The notes under the pieces were generated by a model that ran no database searches, was not told the DNA's origin, and was given only the letters and a program-made list of their open reading frames with translations. Position numbers and translations under genes: made by a program. Shown here one piece after another: positions 9,500 to 19,583 of a stretch of 60,952 nt of DNA; within the stretch, counting starts at the first letter, position 1; each line of letters opens with the position of its first letter. The DNA is taken from assembly GCA_938006335.1 (NCBI GenBank), contig CALLMF010000024.1:1-60952 (forward strand), given 5' to 3'. The DNA is from an uncultured Granulosicoccaceae bacterium (GTDB lineage Bacteria > Pseudomonadota > Gammaproteobacteria > Granulosicoccales > Granulosicoccaceae).

Positions 9500-12400
9500 A
9501 TGAACACGCTAAATACACCCGGCAACAAGGGACTGTATGACCCTGCGTTTGAAAAAGACAACTGCGGGTTCGGTCTAATCGCACAAATGGACGGTCTCGA
9601 AAGTCATTGGGTCGTCGAAACAGCCATTGAAGCTTTGGGCCGCATGACACACCGGGGCGCGATCGCCGCCGACGGTAAAAGTGGCGACGGCTGCGGTCTC
9701 CTGCTCCGAAAGCCCGAGCGCTTTCTGCGACAGGTTGCCGAAGACAGCAACATCAAGGTTCGCACTGAATTTGCCAGCGGCATTATTTTTCTGCCAACCG
9801 ATGAAGCCGATCGCACCCGGGCACGTACTGAATTCGAAAACCGTGTCACCGAACGTGGGCTCACCTTCAATGGCTGGCGCACCGTTCCGACCAATGCCGA
9901 TGCCTGTGGCGAGCAGGCTCGGGCCAATCAACCGGTCATCGAACAGGTGTTTATCAGTGCCACCACCGACATGGACAGCTCTGAATTTAACCGGCACCTG
10001 TTTGTGGCGCGACGCCGATCCGAAATAGCGCTGAGCGATCTCGGTGATGCGTTTTATGTGTGCTCGCTGGCAACCGATGTCATTTTGTACAAAGGGCTAG
10101 TCATGCCAGAGTACTTGCCGCAGTTCTACACCGACCTTAAAAATCCGGCACTCGAATCGTCCATCGCTGTCTTTCACCAGCGTTTCTCGACCAATACATT
10201 GCCGCAGTGGCATCTTGCCCAACCCTTTCGCTATTTGGCACACAATGGTGAGATCAACACCATTCAGGGCAACCGTAACTGGGCCAACGCGCGTGCGGCC
10301 AAGTTGCGCTCCCCGGTGCTTCCTGAAATCTCGGAACTGCTACCGCTGGTCAGTCTGTCCGGTTCGGACTCGATGTCACTCGACAACATGCTCGAGCTTC
10401 TGCTCGCCGGCGGCATCGATCTGTTTCGTGCCATGCGCATGTTGATTCCACCTGCGTGGCAAAACACCTGGGAGCTCGACTCGGACCTGAGAGCCTTCCT
10501 CGAGTACAACTCCATGCACATGGAACCCTGGGATGGTCCGGCAGGCGTCGTGTTGTCCGACGGCCGTTATGCCAGCTGTGTCCTTGATCGCAACGGCCTG
10601 CGCCCGGCACGTTACGTCATCAGCAAGGACCGCCACATCACCCTCGCATCGGAAGTGGGTGTGTATGACTATGCACCGAGCGAAATCGTTACCAAGGGCC
10701 GCCTGAAGCCGGGTGAAATGCTCGCCGTTGACACTCAGTCCGGACGCTTGTTGCTACCGCAGGACATCAGTGACCTGCTCAAGCATCGCCAGCCCTATGC
10801 ACGCTGGCTGCAAAAGAACGCCCGCCACCTGCGCTCGCGCCTGCGTGACCAACCGAGAGCGACACCACCGCTCGACGACCAGCAGCTCGCCACCTACGAG
10901 AAGATGTTCAACGTGACTTTCGAGGAACGCGATCAGGTATTGCGCGTACTGGCCGAGGGTGCGCAGGAGGCCATCGGGTCGATGGGTGATGACACGCCGT
11001 TTCCAGTGATGAGCGAGCATGTTCGCCCTCTCTACGATTCCTTCCGGCAGCAGTTCGCACAGGTCACCAATCCGCCGATCGACCCGCTGCGCGAAACCAT
11101 CGTGATGTCGCTGGAGACCTGCCTGGGACGCGAGAAAAACCTCTTTCGCGAAACGCATCATCACGCGCAACGACTCCTCGTGCGTTCGCCCGTCCTGTCG
11201 CGTGAAAAATTCGACACGCTGCTGGCTATGGACGATGAGCCGGGCTATGGCCATGTGCGCATCGACTTGCAGTACGACCCGGCCGAGCTTTCACTCGAAG
11301 AAGCCATCGAGCGCATCACCGATCGCGCGATCGCTGCTGTCGGTCACGACCAGAAAGTGATTGTCGTGCTGTCGGATCGCGAGCTTGTCACTGGGCTGCT
11401 CCCCATACCCGCCTTGTTGGCCACTGGCGCCGTCCACCACGCCTTGATTCGCGCGGACATTCGCCCCGACGCGAATATCGTGGTTGAAACCGGTACCGCA
11501 CGCGACTCTCACCAGGTTGCCGTGCTCGTTGGCTATGGTGCTACCTGCGTCTATCCCTTCCTGGCCTACGAATGCATTCAGGGCCTGGTGAGCTCCAGGG
11601 AACTCGAGGGCGACGTGCCGGTGTTCGAGCAGAACTATCGCAAAGGCATCAACAAGGGCCTTATGAAGATCCTCTCGAAGATGGGTATCAGCACCATCGC
11701 GAGCTACCGTGGCGCCCAGCTCTATGAAATTGTGGGTCTGTCGTCCAACGTGGTCGATCGCTGTTTTACCGGCACCACCGCGCGTATCGAGGGCATGGAT
11801 TTCGACGACATCGAGACCGACCTCAAGGTCCTTGCGGCACATGCCTTCAACCCGCTGGAAGAAGTCAGTCAGGGTGGTCTGCTCAAGTACATCCACGGCG
11901 GTGAGTACCACGCATACAACCCGGATGTCGTGCAGCAGTTGCAAGCGGCCGTCACCAGCGGTGATTACGCGGACTACGAGGTCTACCAGAAGACGGTAGA
12001 TGAGCGTCGGCCTGCAATGCTGCGCGACCTGCTCGACCTCGTGCCCAAGGGCAACAGCATTCCGCTAGCGCGGGTCGAGTCGGTCGAGTCGATCATCAAG
12101 CGCTTTGACAGTGCCGGCATGTCACTCGGCGCCTTGTCACCCGAGGCACACGAAACCCTTGCCGAGGCCATGAATCGCCTGGGTGGGCGCTCCAACTCCG
12201 GCGAAGGCGGTGAAGATACGGCGCGTCACGGCACCATCAAGACCTCCAAGATCAAGCAGATTGCCTCCGGCAGGTTCGGCGTAACACCGGAATACCTCGT
12301 CAATGCCGAGGTGCTGCAGATAAAGATCGCCCAGGGTGCAAAGCCGGGTGAAGGCGGTCAGTTGCCGGGGCACAAGGTCAACGAGATGATCGCGCGCCTG

Positions 12401-13978
12401 CGCCACTCGAATCCCGGGGTTGCATTGATCTCGCCGCCCCCACACCACGACATCTACTCGATCGAGGATCTTGCGCAGCTGATATTCGATCTCAAGCAGG
12501 TGAACCCGCAAGCATTGGTTTCGGTGAAACTGGTAGCAGAGGCAGGCGTCGGCACAATCGCCGCCGGTGTGGCCAAGGCCTACGCGGATCTGATCACCAT
12601 CTCCGGCTACGACGGTGGCACCGGAGCGTCGCCTCTGACGTCGGTGAAGTACGCGGGCTCGCCGTGGGAACTCGGCATGAGCGAAACTCACCAGGTGCTT
12701 CGGGCCAACGGCCTGCGATCCAAGGTGCGCGTACAGACCGACGGTGGCCTGAAGACCGGCCTCGATGTCATCAAGGCTGCCATCCTCGGTGCCGAAAGCT
12801 TTGGATTCGGCACGGGCCCGATGATCGCGATGGGTTGCAAGTACCTGCGTATCTGCCACCTCAACAACTGTGCGACCGGAGTGGCGACACAGCACAAGAT
12901 CCTGCGCTTCAAGCACTTCAACGGCAACGTCGACAAGGTGATGAACTACATGCGTTTTGTCGCCGAGGATGTGCGTCGTCATCTGGCGGCTCTGGGTGTG
13001 TCATCGCTTGAAGAGATCATCGGCCGACCGGAGTTCATGACACCTGCACAAGGGCAAACACAACGTCAGGCACGACTGGACCTATCGCCACTGCTTGCAA
13101 CCGGGAGCATTCCCGACGATGCACCGCGTTTTTGTACCGTTGCTCGAAACGAACCGCACGATCAGGGCTTGCTCGCCGAACAGATGGTGATCGACACCCA
13201 GGCAGCGATTCGCAAGAAAGCCGGCGGCGAGTTCAGTTACACGATAAAGAACGTCAACCGCTCGATCGGCGCGCGCTTGTCCGGTGAGATTGCTCGTGTG
13301 CATGGCGATACGGGCATGGCCGACACACCTATCGATGTGACCTTTACCGGAACCGCCGGTCAATCGTTTGGTGTCTGGAATGCCGCTGGATTGAACCTCA
13401 CCTTGAACGGCGATGCCAACGACTATGTCGGCAAGGGCATGGCCGGTGGCCGCATAGTGATACGGCCACCAGCAGACGCCCGCTACTCAGGTCGTGATTC
13501 CACGATCGTCGGTAACACCTGCCTGTATGGCGCCACCGGCGGACACTTCTATGCCGCAGGCCTCGGTGGCGAACGTTTTGCCGTTCGAAACTCGGGTGCG
13601 GTCGCCGTCCTCGAAGGAATTGGTGACCACGGCTGCGAATACATGACCGGTGGCTGTGTCGTGGTACTGGGAGAGACTGGAGTGAACTTCGGTGCGGGCA
13701 TGACGGGTGGACTTGCGTTTGTTCTCGATCGCAACAACGTGTTTGTCGACCGATACAACCACGAGCTCATAGACATCAACCGACTGCACTCCGAATCCAT
13801 GGAGCGCTACAAGAACTACCTGCTCGGCCTGATCGAGGATCACGTGGCACACACCAACAGCACGCTCGGCCGCGAGATTGTGGACGACTACTACAGCCTG
13901 GCATCACGCTTCTGGATGATCAAGCCCAAGGCAACGGAACTCGATGAGCTGTTGATTACCTTGCAACGGGCGGCTTGA
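9500..13978 (+). CDS. gltB: Glutamate synthase large subunit GltB
   Basis: Transfers the amide of glutamine to 2-oxoglutarate, giving two glutamates; FMN and 3Fe-4S enzyme, cytoplasmic. The 1492 residues are full length. The N-terminal amidotransferase nucleophile is Cys22 ([10 protein letters not shown]), so a 21-residue propeptide is probably removed. The central and FMN domains contain [14 protein letters not shown]. The cluster cysteines are C1113, C1119 and C1124, before ATGVATQ. The C-terminal GXGXG domain has the repeated GGxxVxG pattern. A putative AAGGTG ribosome site lies 8 bases before the ATG, and a TACAAT -10 candidate lies upstream at 9435-9440. The small subunit gltD does not follow; dnaG does. 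G+C rises within this gene near 10.2 kb. Confidence 0.96.
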   Translation: MNTLNTPGNKGLYDPAFEKDNCGFGLIAQMDGLESHWVVETAIEALGRMTHRGAIAADGKSGDGCGLLLRKPERFLRQVAEDSNIKVRTEFASGIIFLPTDEADRTRARTEFENRVTERGLTFNGWRTVPTNADACGEQARANQPVIEQVFISATTDMDSSEFNRHLFVARRRSEIALSDLGDAFYVCSLATDVILYKGLVMPEYLPQFYTDLKNPALESSIAVFHQRFSTNTLPQWHLAQPFRYLAHNGEINTIQGNRNWANARAAKLRSPVLPEISELLPLVSLSGSDSMSLDNMLELLLAGGIDLFRAMRMLIPPAWQNTWELDSDLRAFLEYNSMHMEPWDGPAGVVLSDGRYASCVLDRNGLRPARYVISKDRHITLASEVGVYDYAPSEIVTKGRLKPGEMLAVDTQSGRLLLPQDISDLLKHRQPYARWLQKNARHLRSRLRDQPRATPPLDDQQLATYEKMFNVTFEERDQVLRVLAEGAQEAIGSMGDDTPFPVMSEHVRPLYDSFRQQFAQVTNPPIDPLRETIVMSLETCLGREKNLFRETHHHAQRLLVRSPVLSREKFDTLLAMDDEPGYGHVRIDLQYDPAELSLEEAIERITDRAIAAVGHDQKVIVVLSDRELVTGLLPIPALLATGAVHHALIRADIRPDANIVVETGTARDSHQVAVLVGYGATCVYPFLAYECIQGLVSSRELEGDVPVFEQNYRKGINKGLMKILSKMGISTIASYRGAQLYEIVGLSSNVVDRCFTGTTARIEGMDFDDIETDLKVLAAHAFNPLEEVSQGGLLKYIHGGEYHAYNPDVVQQLQAAVTSGDYADYEVYQKTVDERRPAMLRDLLDLVPKGNSIPLARVESVESIIKRFDSAGMSLGALSPEAHETLAEAMNRLGGRSNSGEGGEDTARHGTIKTSKIKQIASGRFGVTPEYLVNAEVLQIKIAQGAKPGEGGQLPGHKVNEMIARLRHSNPGVALISPPPHHDIYSIEDLAQLIFDLKQVNPQALVSVKLVAEAGVGTIAAGVAKAYADLITISGYDGGTGASPLTSVKYAGSPWELGMSETHQVLRANGLRSKVRVQTDGGLKTGLDVIKAAILGAESFGFGTGPMIAMGCKYLRICHLNNCATGVATQHKILRFKHFNGNVDKVMNYMRFVAEDVRRHLAALGVSSLEEIIGRPEFMTPAQGQTQRQARLDLSPLLATGSIPDDAPRFCTVARNEPHDQGLLAEQMVIDTQAAIRKKAGGEFSYTIKNVNRSIGARLSGEIARVHGDTGMADTPIDVTFTGTAGQSFGVWNAAGLNLTLNGDANDYVGKGMAGGRIVIRPPADARYSGRDSTIVGNTCLYGATGGHFYAAGLGGERFAVRNSGAVAVLEGIGDHGCEYMTGGCVVVLGETGVNFGAGMTGGLAFVLDRNNVFVDRYNHELIDINRLHSESMERYKNYLLGLIEDHVAHTNSTLGREIVDDYYSLASRFWMIKPKATELDELLITLQRAA

Positions 13979-14022
13979 CGAGCGGAATCACGGTTACCTC
14001 CATGCGAACAACGTAGCCGGCG

Positions 14023-15726
14023 ATGGCAGGCAAGATCCCGCAACACTTCATTGACGAGCTACTCGCTCGCGTCGACATCGTCGATGTGATCGATGCGCGA
14101 GTCACACTGAAGAAGTCGGGTGCCAACCACATGGCCTGCTGTCCGTTCCACAACGAAAAGAGCCCTTCGTTTTCAGTCAGCCAGCCGAAGCAGTTCTATC
14201 ACTGCTTCGGCTGCGGTGCCAACGGCAGCGCCATTGGCTTTCTCATGGAATACGAGAACCTGCATTTTGTCGACGCGATAGAAATGCTTGCCGAAAGCGT
14301 GGGCATGGATGTACCACGCGACGAATCTGCGGCACGCAAGCATGATGATCTTCGTCCCCTGTATGCCCTGATGGACGAGGTATCGAAGTTCTACCAACAG
14401 AACCTTCGCGAACAGCCCAGGGCAATCGATTACCTGAAGGGTCGTGGTCTCGACGGAGAGATTGCCAAGCGCTATGGCATAGGCTGCACACCCACCACGC
14501 GTGATGCCCTTCAGCAACGGTTTCCCGAGGCGACCGATGCATTGACCAGATGCGGGTTGCTGACGACCGGGACAGACGGACGACGAACGCCCTACCCGCG
14601 TTTTCGTGACCGCGTGATGTTTCCGATCAGAGACCGGCGTGGACGCACCATCGGCTTCGGTGGACGCGTACTCGATGACTCGGAACCGAAATACCTGAAC
14701 TCGCCGGAAACACCGATCTTCCACAAGGGCAGTGAAGTCTACGGTTTGCACGAGGCACGACGCGCCGTACAGGACGCCAACTTCGTGATCGTGGTGGAAG
14801 GCTACATGGACGTCGTGGCGCTGGCTCAGGCGGGCGTTGACAACGCCGTGGCGACACTCGGCACCGCCGCCAACCGACAGCACAGCGAGATGCTGTTTCG
14901 GGTTGTGCCAAACATCGTCTTCTGTTTTGACGGCGATCGTGCCGGACGTCAGGCCGCGTGGCGCGCACTGCAAGCCACGCTACCTGTGCTCGAGGACGGA
15001 CGCGATGCGCACTTTCTGTTCCTGCCCGATGGTGAAGACCCTGACAGCTACGTCAAGACCCACGGCAAGGCCGGGTTCGACGACCTGCTCGGCACTCGCG
15101 TGCCCATCGTGGATCAGCTGTACGCGCACCTCTCCGCGGATGTCGACATGAGCTCCGTGGGCGGCAAGGCACAACTCGCCGAGAAGGCAAAACCCCTGCT
15201 GCAGACCATTCCACGCGGTGTGTACAAGCAACTTGCGTTGCGCCGGCTCGAGTCCCTGCTCGGTCTTTCCTTGGGAAGCGAGCGTGCGGGAGCTACACCC
15301 AAGGCATCGAATCAGCGGCAGCGAGCGGGCGGCGGAGGTCAGTTGACGCCGATGAGCCGAGCCGTATTGCTGGTGTTGCAGTTCCCGGACCTGGTAGCAA
15401 CACAGCCGCCAGAAGCTTATGAGTTTGACGAGGGCCTTGCGGGTGCTTCGGTACTCATGCGACTGATCGGGTACTGCGATGCAGACCCTGCGACGTCCAC
15501 GGCGCGTCTGCTAGAGCGGTTTCGCGGCAGCAGCGACGAAGCCGCCGTGAACAACCTCGCCGTACGCCAGTGGTGGCCCGACGGGCGCGAGCTCGACCGG
15601 GACACCGCACAAGAGGAGTTTGCGAACTGTCTCAGCCGTCTTGCTGACATGAGCCGACCCGATCCGGTAGACAAGGTCACCGCCGGCAATCGCACGGGAC
15701 TGCTCGCGGTACCACGACGACGATGA
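14023..15726 (+). CDS. dnaG: DNA primase DnaG
   Basis: Synthesises RNA primers at the replication fork. The N-terminal CHC2 zinc finger uses C40, H43, C61 and C64 (CCPFHNEKSPSFSVS, then HCFGCG). The RNA polymerase core contains YPRFRDRVMFPIRDRRG, and the TOPRIM domain has VVEGYMDVVAL and FCFDGDRAG (about 300-308). The helicase-binding C-terminal domain follows a Gly/Arg/Gln linker (about 423-445). At 567 aa it is a little short. The extreme C-terminus ends in VPRRR and seems to lack the last helix seen in E. coli DnaG. The usual rpsU and rpoD neighbours are absent. It lies 44 bases after gltB. Confidence 0.96.
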   Translation: MAGKIPQHFIDELLARVDIVDVIDARVTLKKSGANHMACCPFHNEKSPSFSVSQPKQFYHCFGCGANGSAIGFLMEYENLHFVDAIEMLAESVGMDVPRDESAARKHDDLRPLYALMDEVSKFYQQNLREQPRAIDYLKGRGLDGEIAKRYGIGCTPTTRDALQQRFPEATDALTRCGLLTTGTDGRRTPYPRFRDRVMFPIRDRRGRTIGFGGRVLDDSEPKYLNSPETPIFHKGSEVYGLHEARRAVQDANFVIVVEGYMDVVALAQAGVDNAVATLGTAANRQHSEMLFRVVPNIVFCFDGDRAGRQAAWRALQATLPVLEDGRDAHFLFLPDGEDPDSYVKTHGKAGFDDLLGTRVPIVDQLYAHLSADVDMSSVGGKAQLAEKAKPLLQTIPRGVYKQLALRRLESLLGLSLGSERAGATPKASNQRQRAGGGGQLTPMSRAVLLVLQFPDLVATQPPEAYEFDEGLAGASVLMRLIGYCDADPATSTARLLERFRGSSDEAAVNNLAVRQWWPDGRELDRDTAQEEFANCLSRLADMSRPDPVDKVTAGNRTGLLAVPRRR

Positions 15727-15733
15727 CGCACCA

Positions 15734-16474
15734 GTGAGCCGCTCACCGCGTGTCCACTTCGATGGCGCACTTGAATCGGGCATGGAACTCACACTGCCCC
15801 GGGCTGTTACGCACCACATTGTCGACGTGCTCAGGCTGAAGCGAGGCAGCACTCTCGAACTGTTCAATGGCAATGGCAACAACTACGCGGCAACGCTGGT
15901 ATCCCACGACCGTCAGGCACGGATACAACTGGGTGAATCATCGCCCGCCACCAACGAATCGCCGCTGAAGGTCACGCTCTGGCAAGCCGTGTCACGGGCA
16001 GAACGCATGGATGCGAGCGTACGTCAGGCAGTCGAACTGGGAGCGATTGGCATTCAGCCGATCATGACGCAGCGCTGTCAGGTCAAGCTCGACCCCAAAC
16101 GCGCGGCCAAACGCCACGCCCATTGGTCGTCGATCATCGTGAGCGCCAGTGAACAGAGTGGTCGCGCCACCCTCCCGGTCCTCGCACCGTTGAAAACACT
16201 GGCGCAAGCGCTGGAACAACGCAAGGGAGACCACCTCGGCATCGTGATGTCTCCTGAGACCTGCGACTCACTGGGCAGTTTTCAGCCTGAGGCCACACCG
16301 CAACATGTGGATCTGCTGATCGGACCGGAGAGCGGTTTCAGCGCTGAAGAAGTCCGGCAGGCTGTTGATGCCGGCTGCATTGCCTTACGAGCGGGAGGCC
16401 GAATTCTGCGCACGGAAACCGCCGGGCCCGCCGCACTCGCAATATTACAAGCCCGGTTCGGAGATCTGACATGA
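15734..16474 (+). CDS. rsmE: 16S rRNA (uracil-1498-N3)-methyltransferase RsmE
   Basis: SAM-dependent SPOUT methyltransferase for U1498 of 16S rRNA. The 246 aa start at a GTG 7 bases after the dnaG stop. An N-terminal PUA-like domain (HFDGAL to YAATLV) precedes the knotted SPOUT domain. The latter has KVTLWQAVSRAERMDASVRQ (about 76-95), GAIGIQPIMTQRC, LIGPESGFSAEEV (about 195-207) and the SAM-loop Arg in RILRTETAGPAALA. It overlaps the next gene by four bases. Confidence 0.95.
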   Translation: MSRSPRVHFDGALESGMELTLPRAVTHHIVDVLRLKRGSTLELFNGNGNNYAATLVSHDRQARIQLGESSPATNESPLKVTLWQAVSRAERMDASVRQAVELGAIGIQPIMTQRCQVKLDPKRAAKRHAHWSSIIVSASEQSGRATLPVLAPLKTLAQALEQRKGDHLGIVMSPETCDSLGSFQPEATPQHVDLLIGPESGFSAEEVRQAVDAGCIALRAGGRILRTETAGPAALAILQARFGDLT

Positions 16475-16986
16475 TCGGTATCGCATTCACGCTGTCAGGC
16501 GCGCGGCATTCAGTGCCGATGATCCTCTCGAGCATACTGTTACTGACGCTAGGCGCCTGCTCAAGCCTGTCACCACAAGACCCTGAGATCAGCCTCGAGT
16601 CCGTTCGTCCGCTCAACCTGAGCCTGTCCGGCCAACGCCTGGCGATCACTCTCAATGTCGCTAACCCGAACACCTTTGATCTGAACGTGAGAGAAATCAA
16701 TCTCACTGCCACTCTGGACGGCGAGCCGGTCGCGACCGGCGAAAGCGATGCCCGTGTGACCATCCCTGCCGAGGGGCAACAAACCGTTGAACTGGAGGTT
16801 GTTGCCGGTCTGGATGTCGCATTCGCGCAACTTCGCTCGATGCTGTCCGACAATCGGAGTGGTCTTCCCTACGGGGTCACCGGCAATGTGTATCTGACCA
16901 ACTGGCCAGCCGCCATACCCTTCGATAGCACGGGCCGCGTGGACAATCCTCTCAATGGCGAATCGTCTGGCGACACCGACCGTTGA
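16471..16986 (+). CDS. LEA type 2 (WHy-domain) lipoprotein
   Basis: 171-aa predicted lipoprotein with lipobox LGAC (Cys about residue 30). The mature part is a single WHy/LEA_2 beta-sandwich domain, recognised from the pattern LNLSLSGQRLAITLNVANPNTFDLNVREINLTATLDG, where NPN and the alternating strands are typical. WHy domains occur in desiccation and stress proteins; a protective or envelope role is inference only. It is coupled to rsmE (ATGA overlap) and precedes the sirtuin by two bases, so it is probably cotranscribed with both. Confidence 0.8.
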   Translation: MIGIAFTLSGARHSVPMILSSILLLTLGACSSLSPQDPEISLESVRPLNLSLSGQRLAITLNVANPNTFDLNVREINLTATLDGEPVATGESDARVTIPAEGQQTVELEVVAGLDVAFAQLRSMLSDNRSGLPYGVTGNVYLTNWPAAIPFDSTGRVDNPLNGESSGDTDR

Positions 16987-16988
16987 CC

Positions 16989-17858
16989 ATGGCTCTTGAT
17001 CCGTTGGACAGCGCACTTGCGGACCTCGTACAGTCCCATCCCCGTCTGTTCGTTCTGACCGGTGCCGGTTGCAGTACGGAGGCAGGACTTGCGGATTATC
17101 GAGATGCCCGCGGCGAGTGGAAGCGCAAGCAACCCATAACAGGCCAGGCATTTCAAGGTGATGCGCATCTGCGCCGACGCTACTGGGCACGTAGTGCCGT
17201 TGGCTGGCCGGCCTTTGACCGCGCGCTACCTGCTCGGGCTCACCAGGCCGTCAGGCAGTTGCAAGCCTCGACTCATGCCGCCCATCTGGTCACCCAGAAT
17301 GTTGACGGGCTGCATCAGAAGGCAGGACATGAGGGGGTCATCGATCTGCACGGTCGCCTGTCCACGGTCATCTGTCTGGAGTGCGGCGCCAAGGAATCTC
17401 GCCGCGAGTATCAGCGGAAGCTGCTCGCTGCCAACCCCTGGCTTGGCGGTCTGTCGGCAGCCTATGCTCCGGACGGAGATGCGGACCTCGAGAGCGATCG
17501 TGTCGACCAGCTCGACGTACCGGACTGCAGCCACTGCGGTGGAATGATGAAGCCCGATGTTGTGTTCTTCGGCGAAAACGTGCCGCGAGAGCGCGTGCGC
17601 ACTGCACTCGCGCAACTCGATGACAGCGACGCCCTGCTGGTTGCCGGCTCCTCGCTGATGGTGTTTTCAGGCTTTCGATTCTGTCGTCAGGCAGCCGCCA
17701 ATGGCCAACCTGTCGTGATCATCAATCACGGAGTGACGCGGGCCGATGATCTCGCTACGCTCAAGGTCGATGGTGATGTCGGGCAACGCTTGCAGCGACT
17801 CGCTGAGTCGCTGTCGGCAGATGGCACGGTTCAGCCGCGGGTGCACTCGAACGGGTAG
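16989..17858 (+). CDS. Sir2 family NAD-dependent protein deacylase
   Basis: Sirtuin that removes acyl groups from lysine using NAD+. I start at the ATG at 16989 (289 aa); a TTG at 16983 is possible. The NAD-binding motif is LTGAGCSTEAGLADYRD (about 24-40), then TQNVDGLHQKAG with catalytic His in DLHGRL. The zinc site is two CxxC pairs: CLECG (about 129-133) and CSHCG (about 177-181). The NAD loop GSSLMVFSGF is near the C-terminus. The insertion between the zinc pairs places it among class II or bacterial SIR2-III-like sirtuins; the subclass is not certain. Its end overlaps the convergent lipoprotein gene by 28 bases. Confidence 0.92.
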   Translation: MALDPLDSALADLVQSHPRLFVLTGAGCSTEAGLADYRDARGEWKRKQPITGQAFQGDAHLRRRYWARSAVGWPAFDRALPARAHQAVRQLQASTHAAHLVTQNVDGLHQKAGHEGVIDLHGRLSTVICLECGAKESRREYQRKLLAANPWLGGLSAAYAPDGDADLESDRVDQLDVPDCSHCGGMMKPDVVFFGENVPRERVRTALAQLDDSDALLVAGSSLMVFSGFRFCRQAAANGQPVVIINHGVTRADDLATLKVDGDVGQRLQRLAESLSADGTVQPRVHSNG

Positions 17859-18430
17859 TCCCGCTCGGCAAGATTCGCTCCCAGCCAGAGGTAACGACCC
17901 ATGATGGCGCGGAGGTTGAACCCGGCAGCGCCAAGGCTGCCGTCAAAATCGTCCTCGACCACCTGCAGTACCGGTCCATCCAGCGTCCGGCTGGAGCTGG
18001 CCACAGTGCGGCCGTCGATATAACGAATGACATCGTCGCCCGAGTTCAGTGGCACCGCTTCTCCTTCGACCACCACGATCAACGGGGACGCGGCGGACAC
18101 GCCGGTACAGGATTGCATGTGCAACCACTCCGCCTCGATCAGCGTCGGGTCGATCCAATCACGCTGCAAACCCGTGGTGAACCCGACCTCAAGACCAGTA
18201 TTCGGCAAGGTTTCGGTGTAGACGCGCAGGGGCAGGTCATCGAAGGTGGTGGTGACCTCATCGTCGAAGGTGATTCCAGGATCGTCGAAACCCGGGCCAA
18301 CGGCCTCGGCAATCGGCTGCGGGCCACTGTTGTCGGCGTTCTCAGTGGTGGACGCATAGTCCGTGGTCCCCGAGCAGGCGCCCAGCAGTGCCAGCGCGAC
18401 GAGCGACAACAGGCAATGCGCTAGTTTCAT
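17831..18430 (-). CDS. Hypothetical lipoprotein
   Basis: 199 aa from the ATG at 18430, with a clear lipoprotein signal: MKLAHCLLSLVALALLGAC, lipobox LGAC, Cys at residue 19. The mature protein is acidic with no family I recognise. It contains four cysteines (the lipidated one, CTG near 135 and one near the C-terminus, among others), suggesting a periplasmic disulfide. A longer in-frame ORF reaches 18823, but that extension overlaps tcdA and has no signal. The 3' end overlaps the sirtuin gene by 28 bases, tail to tail. Confidence 0.75.
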   Translation of the reverse strand: MKLAHCLLSLVALALLGACSGTTDYASTTENADNSGPQPIAEAVGPGFDDPGITFDDEVTTTFDDLPLRVYTETLPNTGLEVGFTTGLQRDWIDPTLIEAEWLHMQSCTGVSAASPLIVVVEGEAVPLNSGDDVIRYIDGRTVASSSRTLDGPVLQVVEDDFDGSLGAAGFNLRAIMGRYLWLGANLAERDYPFECTRG

Positions 18431-18503
18431 GTAACCGCCGATCCAGGTAGTTTCAGTCGCCGGTCCTGTTGCACGGGCCGTGCCGGACCACCTGCCCCGA
18501 GTG

Positions 18504-19337
18504 TTACGACCCTTGGTTTGCGTGAACCGCTTCGCTATCCGCGCACTTTTTGCCCTGACGCGCCGCGAGGGCTCGCTCCACAGCGCGGCTGGCCGCCACC
18601 AGGCCAAAGGTCCCCGTGACCCAGGAAATCGAGCCATAGCCTTGCTCACAGTCCAGGCTGGCGCCCGGAACGCCGGGCTTGGCATGCGTGACCGTGCCAG
18701 CCGCAGCCGGATAGACCGGCTGCTCGGCGCTGTACACGCAGTCCACACCAAAACGGCGCGAAGGATTGCGGCTGTAGTTGTACTCGGCGCGCAGCCGTGA
18801 TCGCACCTTGGCGGCCAATGCATCGTTCCAGGTTCTTGACAAGTCGGCGATGCCGACCTTGGTGGGATCGAGCCGTCCCCCGGCCCCGCCGGTGGTAATG
18901 ATCCGAATCTTGCGACGCTTGCAGAAGGCGATCATGGCCGCCTTGAATCGAATGCTGTCGATCGCGTCGATCACCACATCGAAGTCGCGATCCAGATAGT
19001 GCTCGAGATTACCGATGGCCAGAAAATCATCTTCCGCCTGAATGTCGCAGTCGGGATTGATCTGCTGCACTCGCGCGCGCATAACCTCGACCTTCGAGTG
19101 ATCAACCGTTGTCACCAGCGCGTGCAGCTGCCGGTTGATGTTGCTGGCCGCCACATCATCGTGATCTATCATTGTGATGTGACCGACGCCCGAACGCGCA
19201 AGCGCCTCTACCGACCACGACCCGACGCCGCCGATACCAACAACGCACATGCGCAATTGGCCGAGCAGAGCGGCACGCTCTTGCCCGAAGAGGCGCTCGA
19301 GAGCACCGAAGGATTCGTCGCGAGGAAAATCTGGCAC
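18504..19337 (-). CDS. tcdA: tRNA threonylcarbamoyladenosine dehydratase TcdA
   Basis: E1-like (ThiF/HesA) enzyme that ATP-dependently cyclises the t6A37 side chain of ANN-decoding tRNAs to ct6A. The 277 aa start at GTG 19337. The ATP site reads VVGIGGVGSWSVEALARSGVG (about 32-52), then the acidic DHDDV and Arg in SNINRQLHAL. FGALERLFG before the Rossmann motif matches the start of E. coli TcdA, which supports the chosen start. Two later segments, GGRLDPTK and the C-terminal GSISWVTGTFG, are family features. Its 5' end overlaps the divergent GIY-YIG gene. Confidence 0.93.
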   Translation of the reverse strand: MPDFPRDESFGALERLFGQERAALLGQLRMCVVGIGGVGSWSVEALARSGVGHITMIDHDDVAASNINRQLHALVTTVDHSKVEVMRARVQQINPDCDIQAEDDFLAIGNLEHYLDRDFDVVIDAIDSIRFKAAMIAFCKRRKIRIITTGGAGGRLDPTKVGIADLSRTWNDALAAKVRSRLRAEYNYSRNPSRRFGVDCVYSAEQPVYPAAAGTVTHAKPGVPGASLDCEQGYGSISWVTGTFGLVAASRAVERALAARQGKKCADSEAVHANQGS

Positions 19338-19583
19338 GTCTACATTCTACGGTGCGCAGACGACAGCCTGTACACCGGCATCACGACCGATCTGGAGCGC
19401 CGGCTGCTCGAGCACAATGACAGCCGACGTGGCGCGGCCTACACGCGATCACGTCGACCGGTGGCGATCGTTTACTCACACCCGGTTGACACGCGCTCCC
19501 AAGCGCTGAGGTACGAGATTCAGATCAAGCGTCTTTCCCGTATGGAAAAGGCCGCCCTTGTAGCAGCAGGCACGGCTCCATGA
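19281..19583 (+). CDS. GIY-YIG domain protein (UPF0213/YhbQ-like)
   Basis: Small GIY-YIG endonuclease-fold protein. The core begins WHVYILRCADDSLYTGITTD, with the two signature strands VYI and YTG. Arg in LERRLLEHN and the final YEIQIKRLSRMEKAALV helix complete the fold. No ATG lies upstream in frame; TTG at 19281 is the most reasonable start (100 aa). Any start leaves the domain overlapping the 5' end of tcdA on the other strand. YhbQ homologues have been linked to DNA cleavage and exchange, but the role here is unknown. Confidence 0.75.
   Translation: MPEEALESTEGFVARKIWHVYILRCADDSLYTGITTDLERRLLEHNDSRRGAAYTRSRRPVAIVYSHPVDTRSQALRYEIQIKRLSRMEKAALVAAGTAP

Noticed and set aside
12137..12982. 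281-codon open frame on the minus strand inside gltB
   Set aside because: GC-rich coding DNA often leaves the opposite strand open; GltB is complete and unmistakable here.
17831..18823. 330-codon version of the lipoprotein gene
   Set aside because: The upstream 131 codons overlap tcdA and would bury a perfect lipoprotein signal that begins at 18430.
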